Source: Thozetella sp. PMI_491
Taxonomy: Eukaryota; Ascomycota; Sordariomycetes; Chaetosphaeriales; Chaetosphaeriaceae
Assembly (NCBI GenBank): GCA_021432635.1
Contig: MU270025.1
Location: 641,244 to 705,243, forward strand
Length of the DNA: 64,000 bases
Direction: 5' to 3'
Position 1 is the first letter of the stretch, and each line of letters opens with the position of its first letter. The notes beneath the pieces were generated by a model, which had not been told where the DNA came from, ran no database searches, and saw nothing but the letters and a program-made list of their open reading frames with translations. Of this stretch, positions 33,661 through 44,726 are shown piece by piece. The position numbers were made by a program, and so were the translations under genes.

Positions 33661-34744
33661 CTAGCACGTGTTTGGCCCCGTGGTAGCGGTGAAGTTGCCC
33701 GGCTGGTACATGCCATCCGGATCGCCAAGGCATTCAGCTGCGCAGGGTGTGTTAGCGGCAGTTTTAAAGAGGCGCCGCGGGAAGAGTTGCTCCTACCAAC
33801 GGTGACGAGCTTCAGATTGTTCGTTTTTGCCCAATTAATGAGCCAGGGGGTCAAAGTATCTACGGTTCCTATTTTAAGAGCATCCAGAGTCAGTAATGTA
33901 TTTAAGTGTGGTTGAAATATGCCTGGAGACCTCGACTTGGGCGTTGACCAGTTTCAACCGTCTGTTCGTGGGCTAACCACGGAGCTTAAAGGGAGACTAT
34001 TGATTATGAATAACGTACCAGGATATACCTCGTGCATGAGAGGAATGTGGCCGTTGCCTTTGGCGCCAGCGGACTCGAACTTCTTCTCGCTGGCCTGCGG
34101 GGTCTCTTTGTTCCAGTCGCCCGCGTCGATGTCGTCGGTAACAACCTTGTAGTTGAGCTTCTTCATGGTTGCCAGGAACTGGCCGCCCGTGTCTAGGTAT
34201 GGCGGCCGCATGTATGCAGGCTTGAGGCCGATGAGGTTGACGAGCGCCTGCTCGACCTTGGTCATCTCAGTCGTGATCTGCGAGGCACTCATGCTCCCCA
34301 TTTTACTATGCGTCCTGCTCAATCCGAGAGTGATCAGAACCAATACTGGCGTTTGGCAGAAGATAAGGGCAGCGCATACCACGTGTGACTCGCAATCTGG
34401 TGGCCCGAGTCGAACGCCTTCTTGATGGCTGCGGCCTCCTTGTAGATGCACCCATACAGCGTTCCGGTCCAGAAGAAAGTGCCCTTGGCCCCTGCTTTGT
34501 CAAGTGTATCGACGAGCTTGGATGTATATTGGTAGGGACCGTCGTCGTACGCGAGCGCGAGCATCCCGGGATTGGTGCACTTGGAGATCACGACTCCAGG
34601 AGTAGCCGCACGCTTCATATACTCGATTGGGTTCTCTCCATTAGCGGCAGCACGCTTCACATGCTCCATTTCGTGGTCGTGCTCTGAAGGATGAGCTGCC
34701 GCAGTGGCGGCCAGAAGAGCCGCCAAGAATGTTTGAACAATCAT
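33661..34744 (-). CDS. Secreted polysaccharide deacetylase (CE4, chitin deacetylase-like)
   Basis: Exons 34744-34380, 34314-34019, 33868-33797 and 33737-33661 give 269 aa. A signal peptide is clear (MIVQTFLAALLAATAAA). All five NodB motifs are present after splicing: LAYDDGPYQYT (metal Asp 67-68), SHTWTHSKM (H120, H124), MRPPYLDTG, DAGDWN and IPLMHEV. The ending LVTVAECLGDP is typical of fungal chitin deacetylases. The enzyme removes N-acetyl groups from chitin or a related polymer outside the cell. Donors GTATGC and GTACGT and matching phases support the model. Between sugar-catabolic genes it may help expose polysaccharide, or it may be a bystander. Confidence 0.9.
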
Positions 34745-35666
34745 GGCTACCAGCTATCGGAATCGTCAAGTCTCACTCGTGATTCCAGGGTTCGCTGCAC
34801 AAGGTTGGCTATGGAAAAGGTGGAGAGCCGCTGTTTGAAGCTCGCACAGATACTGATAAAATATATAGCAAGTAATGAGCGAGCTCATGTGGGCATCTCC
34901 ACGCAGCTTTACCCGGCATGGCGGCATTCTAATATGGATAAACAACACAATTCGAGTCTGTGGGGTAGAATCCGGGGTTGATTGCCGGAATAGCATGACT
35001 ACCACTCCAGCCGGCTTGGCTCCCTACTAAACGTGCACATGCGGTGTTTGTGTAAAGTGCCTAGGCCGGTAGAGCCCAACGTTGCGAGCCGTACAACCTA
35101 GCGAGCCCATTGGGACGGGACACTCAACCTGAATGGGGTTCCCGGAAAGATAAGGGAATAAGGCCGAGGAGAACCGCGTGACGTTGGAGAAGGCACGTTA
35201 AGTTCTAGGCGAATACAGTCATGATAAGTACATGTGAATCAAATTAACTACCTAGTTTGCCGCTAGCCCGAAACCTCCCAGTAATTAGCGCTGGGTTGAG
35301 AACAACGACTTTGTGTGCGGCCACCAGAAGAAATCCTAGTTTAAGCTATTGCATTATTTTGCAGCAATAATATGTGCAGTTGGTAGCTTGGCAATAGTTA
35401 CATACATGGAATACTGAGGATTGATACATGATACCCCGAGTCATCTCTCTTAATCGTCAGCATTAGGCTTAGGCAGTAGGACGCATCATTCAGTATTCAT
35501 GGAATGACTTCAACCAACTAATCGATATGATGAAATCGCCTCATGCATGGATGCAATTTGGCAGCTGCAAGACTATCTAGTCGAAATTCTGCTGTATACA
35601 TAGTCTTTTCTGTTAAAACGCACCATCTACATTCAATTACGATATATTCATACATCACGAGGCTCA
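34745..35666. other. Intergenic, AT-richer than surroundings
   Basis: No gene was recognised. It is the promoter side of the deacetylase gene and the 3' side of the GH95 gene. Confidence 0.5.
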
Positions 35667-38000
35667 CTACCACTTGCCCGAGACCTTTATGGGCGTGCCG
35701 GGAGCGAGGTTGATGCTGACCTGGCCGGTACCGCCTTCCAACCGCTCCGGGGCAATCCGTAGGACCCGAGTCTGAGAGATGGTGGAGGACACAACAGCCT
35801 CCACAAGTTTGCCATTGCGCCAGCTCAAGTCAATCGTGACACCGCCTCGCGCCCGCAGACCACGAATGCTGCCCTCCTGCTCCCACGCGGGCAGCAGCGT
35901 CGGGAGCAGGTCGATCACATCTCCATCGTGGCTCTGCAGTAGCATCTCGGCCACGGCGGCGGTAAAACCGAAGTTTCCATCGATCTGGAACGGCGGGTGG
36001 CTTGTGAGCATGCTGTTGAGCAACAGCGACCCGAGCATCTTCTGGATGCCCTGGTGAGCGGACGCCGTGTCGCGCAGACGGGCGTACTGGCACAAAATCC
36101 ACGCTAGGCTCCAGCTGGTGTGGCCACCGCCGCCGACGAGGCGCCGCTGGATCGTCACCTTCGCTGCCGTCTGCAACTCGGGAGTATTGAGCGTGTTTCC
36201 CGGGTACACACCCCACAGGTGCGAGATATGCCTATGGCCCGGCTCGGCCTCCTCGACGTCGTCCTTCCACTCCATGACCTGGCCGTGCTTGCCTATCTGA
36301 GGCGTGGGAAGCTTGGCTAGGACGGCTTCGAACTCGGCCGTGGGCTCACCGAGCAGTTTTCCGGCTTCGACCACTGCGCGGAACAGCTCGGTCAGGATCT
36401 GGCCATCCCAAGCGGGACCCTCTGCGACCGACACGACCGTGTCGGTGCCGGGGATGTAGTACGAATTTTCGGCCGACGAGCTCGGGCTCGTGATGAGCTT
36501 GCCGTCGCGTTCGATTAGGAAGTCCACGAAGAAGAGGGCTGACCCGGCCATTAGTGGGTACGCTCGGCGGAGGAAGTTGAGGTCGCGCCCGAACAGGTAA
36601 TGCTCCCACATATGTGTCATGAACCAGGCGCCGGAAAGGTTCCAGAAGGTACACTGGGGTGCCGCATCCTGTGGTGCCGTGTCGGCCCAGAGGTCCGTGT
36701 TATGATGCATAGTCCAGCCCCTAAATCCATACATTTCCCTGGCAGTCCTGGCGCCGCTCTTCGCAACCAGCTCAAGGAAGTTGAACAGGGCTTCGTGGGT
36801 CTCAGGTAGGTTCGCAACCTCCGCTGGCCAATAATTCATTTGGATGTTAATATTGATCGTGTACTTAGAGCCCCACACGGGCATGTGATCTCGATTCCAG
36901 ATGCCCTGGAGGTTGGCTGGTAGGCCGGAGAGAGACGAGCTGATGAGGAGGTAACGCCCATAATGGAAGAGAAGCGATGAAAGGCCGCTGTCGACAGCGC
37001 CATTCTTGACGTTCTGGATACGCTGGTCAATCGAGACATTGGGCTGGGCCCCGGCTCCAGGTAGCTTGAGTTCAACGCGGTCGTATAGCGACGAGAATTT
37101 CTTGACGTGCGCAGACTTGAGTTGGTCCCAAGACTTGGCAGCCGCGATGATGAGCCGCTCCTGGACGGCAGCGCCGGCACTGGGGTTGCGGTAAGTTGTC
37201 TCCCCCGCGATTAGGACAATGGCACGACCCTTGGCTTTAACGGTGATGTTGAAACCGGCAGCATCAACCTCCCCCTCTCCTTCCAAGAGGACGCGGACTC
37301 CGAGAGCATAGTCGACGGCGCCCTTGCCGCCCATGCTGCCGGTGATCATGTGGCCTCCTTCGATCTGCTCCTGCTCGTCAAAGCGCTGATTGATGCGACG
37401 GTCCCACTCCGGGTGGTCCCCGCGGTTGAGGTCGACCTTGAAGGAGAACTCTTGGTCTGACTCGACACTCACGGCGATGACCTCGTCGGCAACGCTGGAG
37501 AAGACTTCGCGCCTGTACTTGGCGCCGCGGAAGTCGTACGAGACCGATGCGATACCAGTGTGGAGATCCAGCTCGCGGCGGTAGTTGGCCGGAGATTGAG
37601 TCAAGTCGTGGGAGAACAGATTCTCAAACATGGGAATACCAGACGTACGGACCTCGTCCCCAGAGGGGTCTTGGCCGTGCCCGAAGGTTAAGAAGACGTC
37701 TCCCAAAGGCTCGTAGTGGCGGCAGGACCGGGGCAGGGCGGTCATAGTCTTGAGGATGAGCTGCTCAGCCTCTCGAATCTGGTTCTGCGCGATGAGCTCT
37801 CGGATCTTGGGCAGAGCCGCCTTGGCCGCAGGATTGACGCGGTTCCGAGGACCGCCGTACCAGACCGAGTCTTCGTTGATCCAGAAGCGCTCGACATCCG
37901 TGGTGCCACGCACCATGGCGCCGAGGCGGCCGTTACCGATGGGAATCGCATCATCCCAGAGGTTGGCAGGCTTGTCGTAGAACAGAGTATGCTCAGCCAT
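35667..38000 (-). CDS. GH95 alpha-L-fucosidase (or alpha-L-galactosidase), predicted intracellular
   Basis: A single exon codes for 777 aa from ATG 38000 to TAG 35667. The start LFYDKPANLWDDAIPIGNGR is the N-terminal signature of GH95, followed by INEDSVWYGG and YEPLGDVFLTF. The (alpha/alpha)6 barrel region has MNYWPAEVANLPETHEALFN, TPQ-like cap stretches, SPSSSAENSYYIPG, EGPAWDGQILTELF and HRHISHLWGVYPG, close to the catalytic Glu and Asn/Asp elements of the family. These enzymes hydrolyse terminal alpha-1,2-L-fucosyl (some alpha-L-galactosyl) groups by inversion. There is no signal peptide, so the substrate must be imported or cytosolic. It gives the cluster its best clue to L-fucose as the sugar. 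Confidence 0.95.
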   Translation of the reverse strand: MAEHTLFYDKPANLWDDAIPIGNGRLGAMVRGTTDVERFWINEDSVWYGGPRNRVNPAAKAALPKIRELIAQNQIREAEQLILKTMTALPRSCRHYEPLGDVFLTFGHGQDPSGDEVRTSGIPMFENLFSHDLTQSPANYRRELDLHTGIASVSYDFRGAKYRREVFSSVADEVIAVSVESDQEFSFKVDLNRGDHPEWDRRINQRFDEQEQIEGGHMITGSMGGKGAVDYALGVRVLLEGEGEVDAAGFNITVKAKGRAIVLIAGETTYRNPSAGAAVQERLIIAAAKSWDQLKSAHVKKFSSLYDRVELKLPGAGAQPNVSIDQRIQNVKNGAVDSGLSSLLFHYGRYLLISSSLSGLPANLQGIWNRDHMPVWGSKYTININIQMNYWPAEVANLPETHEALFNFLELVAKSGARTAREMYGFRGWTMHHNTDLWADTAPQDAAPQCTFWNLSGAWFMTHMWEHYLFGRDLNFLRRAYPLMAGSALFFVDFLIERDGKLITSPSSSAENSYYIPGTDTVVSVAEGPAWDGQILTELFRAVVEAGKLLGEPTAEFEAVLAKLPTPQIGKHGQVMEWKDDVEEAEPGHRHISHLWGVYPGNTLNTPELQTAAKVTIQRRLVGGGGHTSWSLAWILCQYARLRDTASAHQGIQKMLGSLLLNSMLTSHPPFQIDGNFGFTAAVAEMLLQSHDGDVIDLLPTLLPAWEQEGSIRGLRARGGVTIDLSWRNGKLVEAVVSSTISQTRVLRIAPERLEGGTGQVSINLAPGTPIKVSGKW

Positions 38001-39032
38001 AGCTGCCCTTGTTCAAGACCAGGAGTGGGAAAGAAGTGGTGTGCAATAGAGACACGATGCCGAGTCTCGAGGCCCGCGATCCAAGAACTCTCTACCACAC
38101 GTGTGCCAGAATAATCTACAGGCGAACGTGCTTGGGATTCTTCTTTTTTTTTTTTGGTCTTTAGTTCCACGGTGCAAAATCAAGGTTCGACTCTTGGGCC
38201 TACAAATACAACTGGTCGTCTCCAAAAAGGGGAGCTTTCAGGAATGGTATTTACTCCATCAGGGGCCCCGCGGGGTCGGAGCTTCCCCGCAGCGAGAGTG
38301 GACACTAAGTGAACAAAGACCCGACGGCCGATTACAGGGACCTAAAGAATAGAGGCACAGGGCCTAAGCCAGGGCTCCAGGGTATGGTTTCGAGAGCCAG
38401 AGCTAACCCCGCGCAAATCCATCGCCATGGCAGTGCGCATGACACAAGGAACTGGGCTACGAGTCCAGGAACGTCTCATTGATGGGCCGGGCTTGTTTTA
38501 CGGAAATATAGGCCATCTGAAGGGCCAAAGTCGGTTCGTAGTTAGTGGGAGGCAGAGGCGACGGGCTGAATACGCCTTTTACCCGCTCCTAGTGCTGGGG
38601 ATGGAGCCAAGGATGCCGAGACCGCACTGGTACGAGTCATGCTCGAGAGGGGCTCGACGAACAAGTGACACACTTGCCAGCACGCCATGGTAAATCTCCA
38701 TGCTGTATCTCAGCAAAATAAGCATGGCGCTGGAACCAGCAATTTACTGGTGGAGGTTAGAAAGTATTGGGGTCTTCGGCGCTGCTTACTCCAACATTCA
38801 ACATCAATCACTCCCTATTAGTAACTGTAGGCAGCTAGAATATCAACGCGCAACACAGCGCGCAAAACGTGGCGAGAATACCATAAGAGTTTGTACAGTG
38901 CATTTGCGGTGCTTCTTGGTCCTCATTATTTGTAGTATTATTAATACTATTAGCTTTTTGGATGGAAACCGAGGATCGTAGCCGACACGCCTTGATCAAC
39001 ACGTAGATGGCACCGTGGGTTGACTCCAAATC
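38001..39032. other. Intergenic: GH95 promoter and 3' side of the regulator gene
   Basis: GCTTCCCCGC at 38281-38290 is flanked by GCGGGG nine bases upstream, giving an imperfect palindrome. A second related string (AAAAAGGGGAGCTTTC) lies at 38224-38239. A T-run lies near 38147. No gene was recognised. Confidence 0.45.
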
Positions 39033-41839
39033 CTACAATGCTAGGCCAGTCAGCCCGTTGCTCCATCGATACAACGATAGTGCCCTTCGTCGCGCCTTGC
39101 TCTCCTCTACGTTCGGGGCCCCTGCGCTTCGTACGCTATACAGCGTAGACCTTAAGACTTTACGGAATCGTTTCTGTGACCAGAATCAGCACAGGTGAAC
39201 ACGCGATGAGCGAGGCGATGTCAAGAGGAGCATTGAACTTACTTGAAACTCCGTGCTGAGCGTAACGACGCAGACTTCGTGCGCTCGAATGATGATTTCA
39301 CATGCACGCTCCACGGACTCGTTGAGTCCTACCTGCGGCATGCGGTCTGCAAACAGCAGCAAGATAAAGCTCCCATGGAGCAGGTAGATACCGAACAGAT
39401 ACGGCATGAAGGTCAGTTCCGGGTCGCATGCTAGAATGCGCGACACTGCGTCGGACGCTGCAATGGAGTGCGATGCGCACTTCATGAAGCCCACTGACGA
39501 TATCCATCCGTCCTTGTTATCCAGCATAGACACGGCATCCCACTTGCCGTGGAGGAGAACGTGCAAGACGTGCAGGATAAAGGTGCTATATGCAGTCACA
39601 AGCTGTGCCTGCGCATGCCGGCGGGTTGTACGGCGGCGGGAAGAATGCGTTGACCCTTGGTCAGGAGGGGCGCTCGATGGGTCGGCCGGATCGCCACCGG
39701 TTTCTGACGTCCCGGTGGCCATGGGACCGGGAGGGGGAGCCGGTCCACCCATCTCTTCAGGCGAGACGCCGGAATGGGGTGTCATGACCTGGCTGCCGGG
39801 AACAACAGCGCCTTCCAATGCATCAACCTCATAGCGGGCTGCCATGTCGGATATGCTCCGTGCGCAGTCGGCCATGTACCCTTCGACCAACGTCGTGGCG
39901 GCGTCATGCTCGTCTTCTAACCGGCTACCCCCGAAGCGCGGATGGTTCTTGCGACGGTGTAGCTGAATCACGTCTCCGAGGATCGTCATCAGCGGGAGGA
40001 ACCATTCGAAGAAGCCGGTACCCGAGACGGTGGACGGGGCCCCGTACGTCCGACTGGTCGCATCGGGAACGAGTTGAAGGGGGGAGGAAGATGACTGCCA
40101 TAAGTCCTCTGCGAGCGGACAATAGACCTCGCATTCGTCATCGAGGATGTTAAGCGACGAGTTAAACGACAGGGCCAAGTGGCGGTCCAAGCAGAAGAGC
40201 AGCCAAAATACTCTGCGGCGCTCCTCTTGCGCCTCGGGCACGCTGATACAGGCGCGTGTGGCATTGCAGGCGCGGCATTCGCACATTGAGCTCCTCGTGC
40301 ACCCGGTAACCAGGGCGCTGTCGACTGGGCCGTCTTCACGGTTGAGACCCATTGAGCGAGCAAGGCGGAGCGCTTTGTCCCACCAACGACCACAGTCTGT
40401 TTTGAAGTCGCCGCCGGAGGTAACAATGGTGAGGAGTATAAACGTGAGCACATCATCTACCACGGGGCCTGGCGGTGGCTCTGGGCCGGCTCGCGGATCT
40501 CCGCCCGGAAAACCGTTTAGACCGGGCGCAGATGAACCTTGGGCGCCTTCGGGCTCCTTGAGGAGCAGGCCAGCTTTTGACCTCGTTAGTGCCGGAACTG
40601 CCACACCGGGATAGAAGATGCTTACTTGTAGTTCTATGCCACGAGTCCCGGTCCCGATCATGGATGAGAGCGAGGACCAACTTCCGTAGCCCTTCGCAGA
40701 CCCGTGCCTTCTGCCCAGGGAACAAAAAGAGAGAACTCTCGGCCGTCTGGGCGCTGACCCAAAGCATCGTGGTTAGCAACGCCGGGGTGGTCCGCCGCGG
40801 ATTGTCCGGCCGTAACAAGGACTCCTTCCGTAGCACACGTGTCAAGACGTAGGGCGATGCGCAGCGGAAGAGCGAGCCACCAGGCTCTACAAAGTACATC
40901 TCCAGCAGCTCGCAGGCGAGCTCGGTATCGACAACGCCATGGAGAATGGGTAGAATAGGCTCCAAGCATTTAAAACGCCGAGATGAAGTGCCGTCGTTTT
41001 GGGAAAGGCTCAGCGACGGCGTGTGTGTCTGCGGCTCGACAGACGGCGAGTTCCGAGCATGGCTGCGAGAAAAAGAATATACTCGATCGTGGCGGAGGCC
41101 CGGCGATCCCACTACCTCTCCAGGGAGGACGAGATCATCACGAGCATCTGCGCTGCCGTGGGGCTCCTGGCCGGAGCTGTGGGATAGGGTATGCAGAGAT
41201 GCAGGATACGGGGGCCCCAGAGTAGTCGGCGTTGGAACCTGTGCACGAGGTGGATGGTGATGGGACGGAGGAGCACGGCTACCCGGCGTTTGGTCCGGCA
41301 GTGATGAGTAGTGGGGGTTCACTGGGTCCGAGACAGGGCGATAGAAGCGTGGATCCTGATCCGACGGGGGGTGGCCCCGCGACGGTGGGTGCCGGTCCTC
41401 CTGGTCGCGGTCCGCCTCGGAGGAGTCACTGTACTGGTTCTCGTCCCGAGCAGCAGCAGGTGCCTTCCTAGAACCTGGCTTGCGGCCTCTCTTCCCGATG
41501 CTGCGGGCGTAGCGGCAGCTCTGGTCGTACTCTTGCAGGCAGACGGCGGTCAACATCCAGCACAGCGTACGGGCCTACGAAGGGGGAATGATCTGTTGGC
41601 AGAGCTCACCTTCACATCGCCGGCTGTGCATCCCATTAGCAGCCGGTCACTCGAAGCAGGTGTACAGCAAACATGAGACGAGATGCGACTCACCAGGGCT
41701 GGCGCCCATCACAGCGCACTCTGAGGCTGCTACAGCGGTCGCATGCCCGTCTGGTCCTCTTGCGCAGGCCGGCCGTGGGCCGCTGAGACTGTTCCTCTGG
41801 GTCTTCACCTCTGACGCTTATCTCGTTCTCGTTCTCCAT
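39033..41839 (-). CDS. XlnR/AraR-like Zn(II)2Cys6 transcription activator, likely cluster regulator
   Basis: Five exons are inferred: 41839-41694, 41623-41610 (14 nt), 41531-40626, 40573-39243 and 39173-39033 (845 aa). The zinc cluster is C33-x2-C36-x6-C43-x5-C49-x2-C52-x6-C59 in RRACDRCSSLRVRCDGRQPC and RRCEEYDQSCRYA, followed by a basic linker KRGRKPGSR as in XlnR. The fungal_trans domain includes LTFILLTIVTSGGDFKTDCG, RWWDKALRLARSMGLNRE and RRRVFWLLFCLDRHLALSFN. The last exon (KRFRKVLRST to YRWSNGLTGLAL) matches the conserved C-terminus of XlnR-type activators of polysaccharide degradation. Intron 3 has a perfect CACTAAC branch. It shares a promoter with the L-fuconate dehydratase-like gene, so it probably senses a sugar of this pathway. 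Confidence 0.92.
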
Positions 41840-42776
41840 GGTCCCGGTCGTCCTGGATGCTGGTGGAAATATGCCCGTGGGGTAATTTTGGCAGGCCAGC
41901 GATCAAATGGGGGAGAGGATTTGGGGCGGCGCTGAGACGAAGTGGAGTGCGTCGACCCTTATACCCGTCGGGCAAATAGATGGTGCTCGCTCAAGCGGGT
42001 GGATACGCGGAAAGCATGACCCAATTTGCCCTCTTGGGTTGGATAAGAGGAGAGCACTTGGCCAGCCGGAGTGGAGAGCACAGAAAGGTCCCCGGCGTCT
42101 GTTGAGAGCAGTCTTCTGGATTGGAGGAAGGAACTGCTTAGCGTCGTTCGTGGGGAAGGCCGCTTTCCTGCTTCCCCGCACCCCCCAAATGAAATGCTTG
42201 GGGGCTTTGGGGAAAGAGCTGCGGGGTCCCCTGCCTAAGAGGGATAGATCCCGGTCGTTGGGTTCCTTCGGGTAATTGTCATGGGGAGCTCCCGTGCACA
42301 GTATGCATGGAGCTCCACGGTTTCTACACCAGCCACCAGCGTGCAAGGACCGCAAATTGCGCTGGTCAAACGATCAAGCGGAGCCCAGACAACCTAGGCA
42401 AGGAAACATGTCAGATGATCGCTTCTTTGCAAGTGCTTTCTCTGCGCCGTGAATTGGTCTGGCTGAAGGACTAAGCCTGCCGTCCGCGGGAAATTCTCCG
42501 GCACCGGCGGCGAATGGGCGACGCGCCGGGTTTTTGACGAGATCTCGCCTCGCTCAACACCGGCGCTGCCTCCGAGTCGTCTCTATGCCAAACGGCCGTG
42601 CCTTCTACCCCACGATGGGTCAACACGTCGCCGCTCTATAGTCTTGGAGCAGATATATGATGTCGCTCGAACAAGAGATATCTGTTGGCTAGCTTGGCCC
42701 TGTAGATAGTGTCGTCTTCTCAACAATACACCCTCGGTTTCCTTTCCCCCCAATCGCAGTTTTGGATATCGTGAGG
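41840..42776. promoter_or_regulatory. Divergent promoter, regulator / dehydratase
   Basis: A 937-base shared region. It contains TGGGGAAG (42151-42158) facing CTTCCCCG (42171-42178), an interrupted palindrome with the same GCTTCCCC word seen in the other cluster promoters. Confidence 0.45.
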
Positions 42777-44344
42777 ATGGTCGTCATCAAAGCAGTCTCT
42801 TCCCGCGACGTGCGGTTTCCGGTGAGTTAGTTTTGCGCCAAAGTCGCCCTCAAGCTCGAGGCGCCTTGTACTGACCAGGAGGACGCAGACGTCACTCGAC
42901 AAGACCGGATCGGACGGGATGAACCTGTACCCAGACTACTCTGCCTCCTTCTGCGTCATCACAACAGACTCTCAATACACGGGCCATGGGATGGTGAGTT
43001 GCTTACCCGCCCTCCACGGCCGCCAGCCCGTGGCAGTGACAATGGACTTACCCAGAGGAAACTCTCCAGACCTTCACCATCGGCCGCGGAAACGAGCTTG
43101 TATGCGGGGCCATCGACTTGCTCGCCCCTCTGATCATCGGCAAGAACCTGAGCGAGTTGACGGCCGACTGGGGCAAGACATGGCGGTACTTGACTTCGGA
43201 TTCCCAATTGCGTTGGGTTGGGCCGGAGAAGGGCGTGATCCACCTCGCCCTGGGCGCACTCGTGAACGCCCTCTGGGACCTGTGGGCTAAAATCCTCGGA
43301 AAGCCGGTCTGGCGCATTATAGCCGACATGACGCCCGAGGAAGTCGTCCGCTGCATCGACTTTCGGTACATATCAGACGCCCTCACCCCTGAGGATGCGC
43401 TCGAGATACTACGGTCGGCACAGGCAGGCAAGGAGGAGAGAATAGGGGAGGCCCTGCAGAACCGTGCCGTGCCCGCGTACACGACGAGCGCCGGGTGGCT
43501 GGGCTACGGGGAGGACAAGATGCGCATATTGCTGAAGCAGAGCGTCGATGAGGGGTTCAAATACTTCAAGCTGAAGGTCGGAACGGATCTAGAGGAAGAC
43601 CGCAAGCGCTTGTCCATTGCCCGGGAGGTTCTAGGTTACGACAAGGGAAATGTTCTGATGACAGATGCCAACCAGGTGAGATTGGACCACCCCAAGAGCT
43701 GATAACAGCACGGTTTCTAATTTTCCTCCGTCCAGGTGTGGTCTGTTCCTGAGGCCATAGCCCACATGCAGTCACTCGCTGAGTTCAAGCCCTGGTTCAT
43801 CGAAGAGCCCACCTCTCCCGACGATATCCTCGGGCACGCCGCGATCCGTAAGGGCCTCACCAGCACGCCGCACGGTGCTATCCGCGTCGCAACGGGCGAG
43901 ATGTGCCAGAACCGCGTTATGTTCAAGCAGCTGCTGCAGGCTGGAGCCGTAGACGTGATCCAGCCGGACGCGTGCCGGGTCGGCGGCGTGAACGAGGTCC
44001 TCGCCATCCTTCTACTGGCGCGCAAGTTCAAGGTCCCCATTGTTCCGCACTCGGGCGGCGTTGGCCTGCCAGAGTACACGCAGCACCTCAGCACCATCGA
44101 CTACGTCGCGATCAGCGGGGAAAAGAGCGTGCTCGAGTTCGTGGACCACCTCCACGAGCACTTCCTACATCCGGCGCGGATAGAACAGGGCCACTATGTC
44201 ACGCCACTAGAGCCCGGATATAGCGTTGAGATGAGATCAGAGAGTATTTACCGGTATACCTACCCCGGCGAGGATGGTAAGAGCTGGTGGAAGACGGAGG
44301 AGGCTAAAATTGTACTCAATGGACCTCGAGTGAAGGCACTATGA
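42777..44344 (+). CDS. L-galactonate / L-fuconate dehydratase (LGD1/GaaB-ENOSF1 group)
   Basis: Exons 42777-42821, 42889-42993, 43070-43675 and 43736-44344 give 454 aa; all three introns are phase 0. The start [15 protein letters not shown] joined to TSLDKTGSD is the group's N-terminus. Key residues: K217-x-K219 in YFKLKVG, metal ligands D249 (MTDANQ), E275 ([10 protein letters not shown]) and E307 (VATGEMCQN), and H357 ([11 protein letters not shown]). The closest known relatives are fungal L-galactonate dehydratase of galacturonate catabolism and animal L-fuconate dehydratase. L-fuconate is 6-deoxy-L-galactonate, so either substrate is chemically plausible. Product: the 2-keto-3-deoxy acid for the neighbouring aldolase. 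Placement next to GH95 and an Ara2-like dehydrogenase favours L-fuconate. Confidence 0.93.
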
Positions 44345-44726
44345 GAATGTATATCACGATAGAATGCTGGACCTGATGAGATAGACATATTATATGAAAT
44401 AGAGTTTAGAGCATCATAACGGATTAGGAGGCCCCAATGCTCACAGCTGGCTATGCGGATGCGACAGTGAGTGTATTCTCTCCAGCTGTAGAACGAAAGC
44501 TAGGGGCTTCAAGCTGACCGCAGCGTCTGAGACGCAAGAGAAAGTACAAGAAGGATACCATTCATCAAACTCTTCCTTATAAACTAGCAATGCCGTATCG
44601 CAAATACCGTAAGATTATCCACCACACCCCCTTCCTGGCGTGTGCGTAAGTCGGCCTATGTTTATAGTGGTGTATGTACATCTATCTTCCGGAAGACAGC
44701 TATGCCTGTCTATCGTACTAGTTGGT
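44345..44726. other. Convergent intergenic gap
   Basis: Terminal region between the dehydratase and the aldo-keto reductase; nothing recognised. Confidence 0.5.

Noticed and set aside
40598-40626. A 28-nt intron joining exons 3 and 4 of the regulator
   Set aside because: It is too short for a fungal intron. The acceptor 24 bases further on gives 52 nt with a CACTAAC branch and the same frame.
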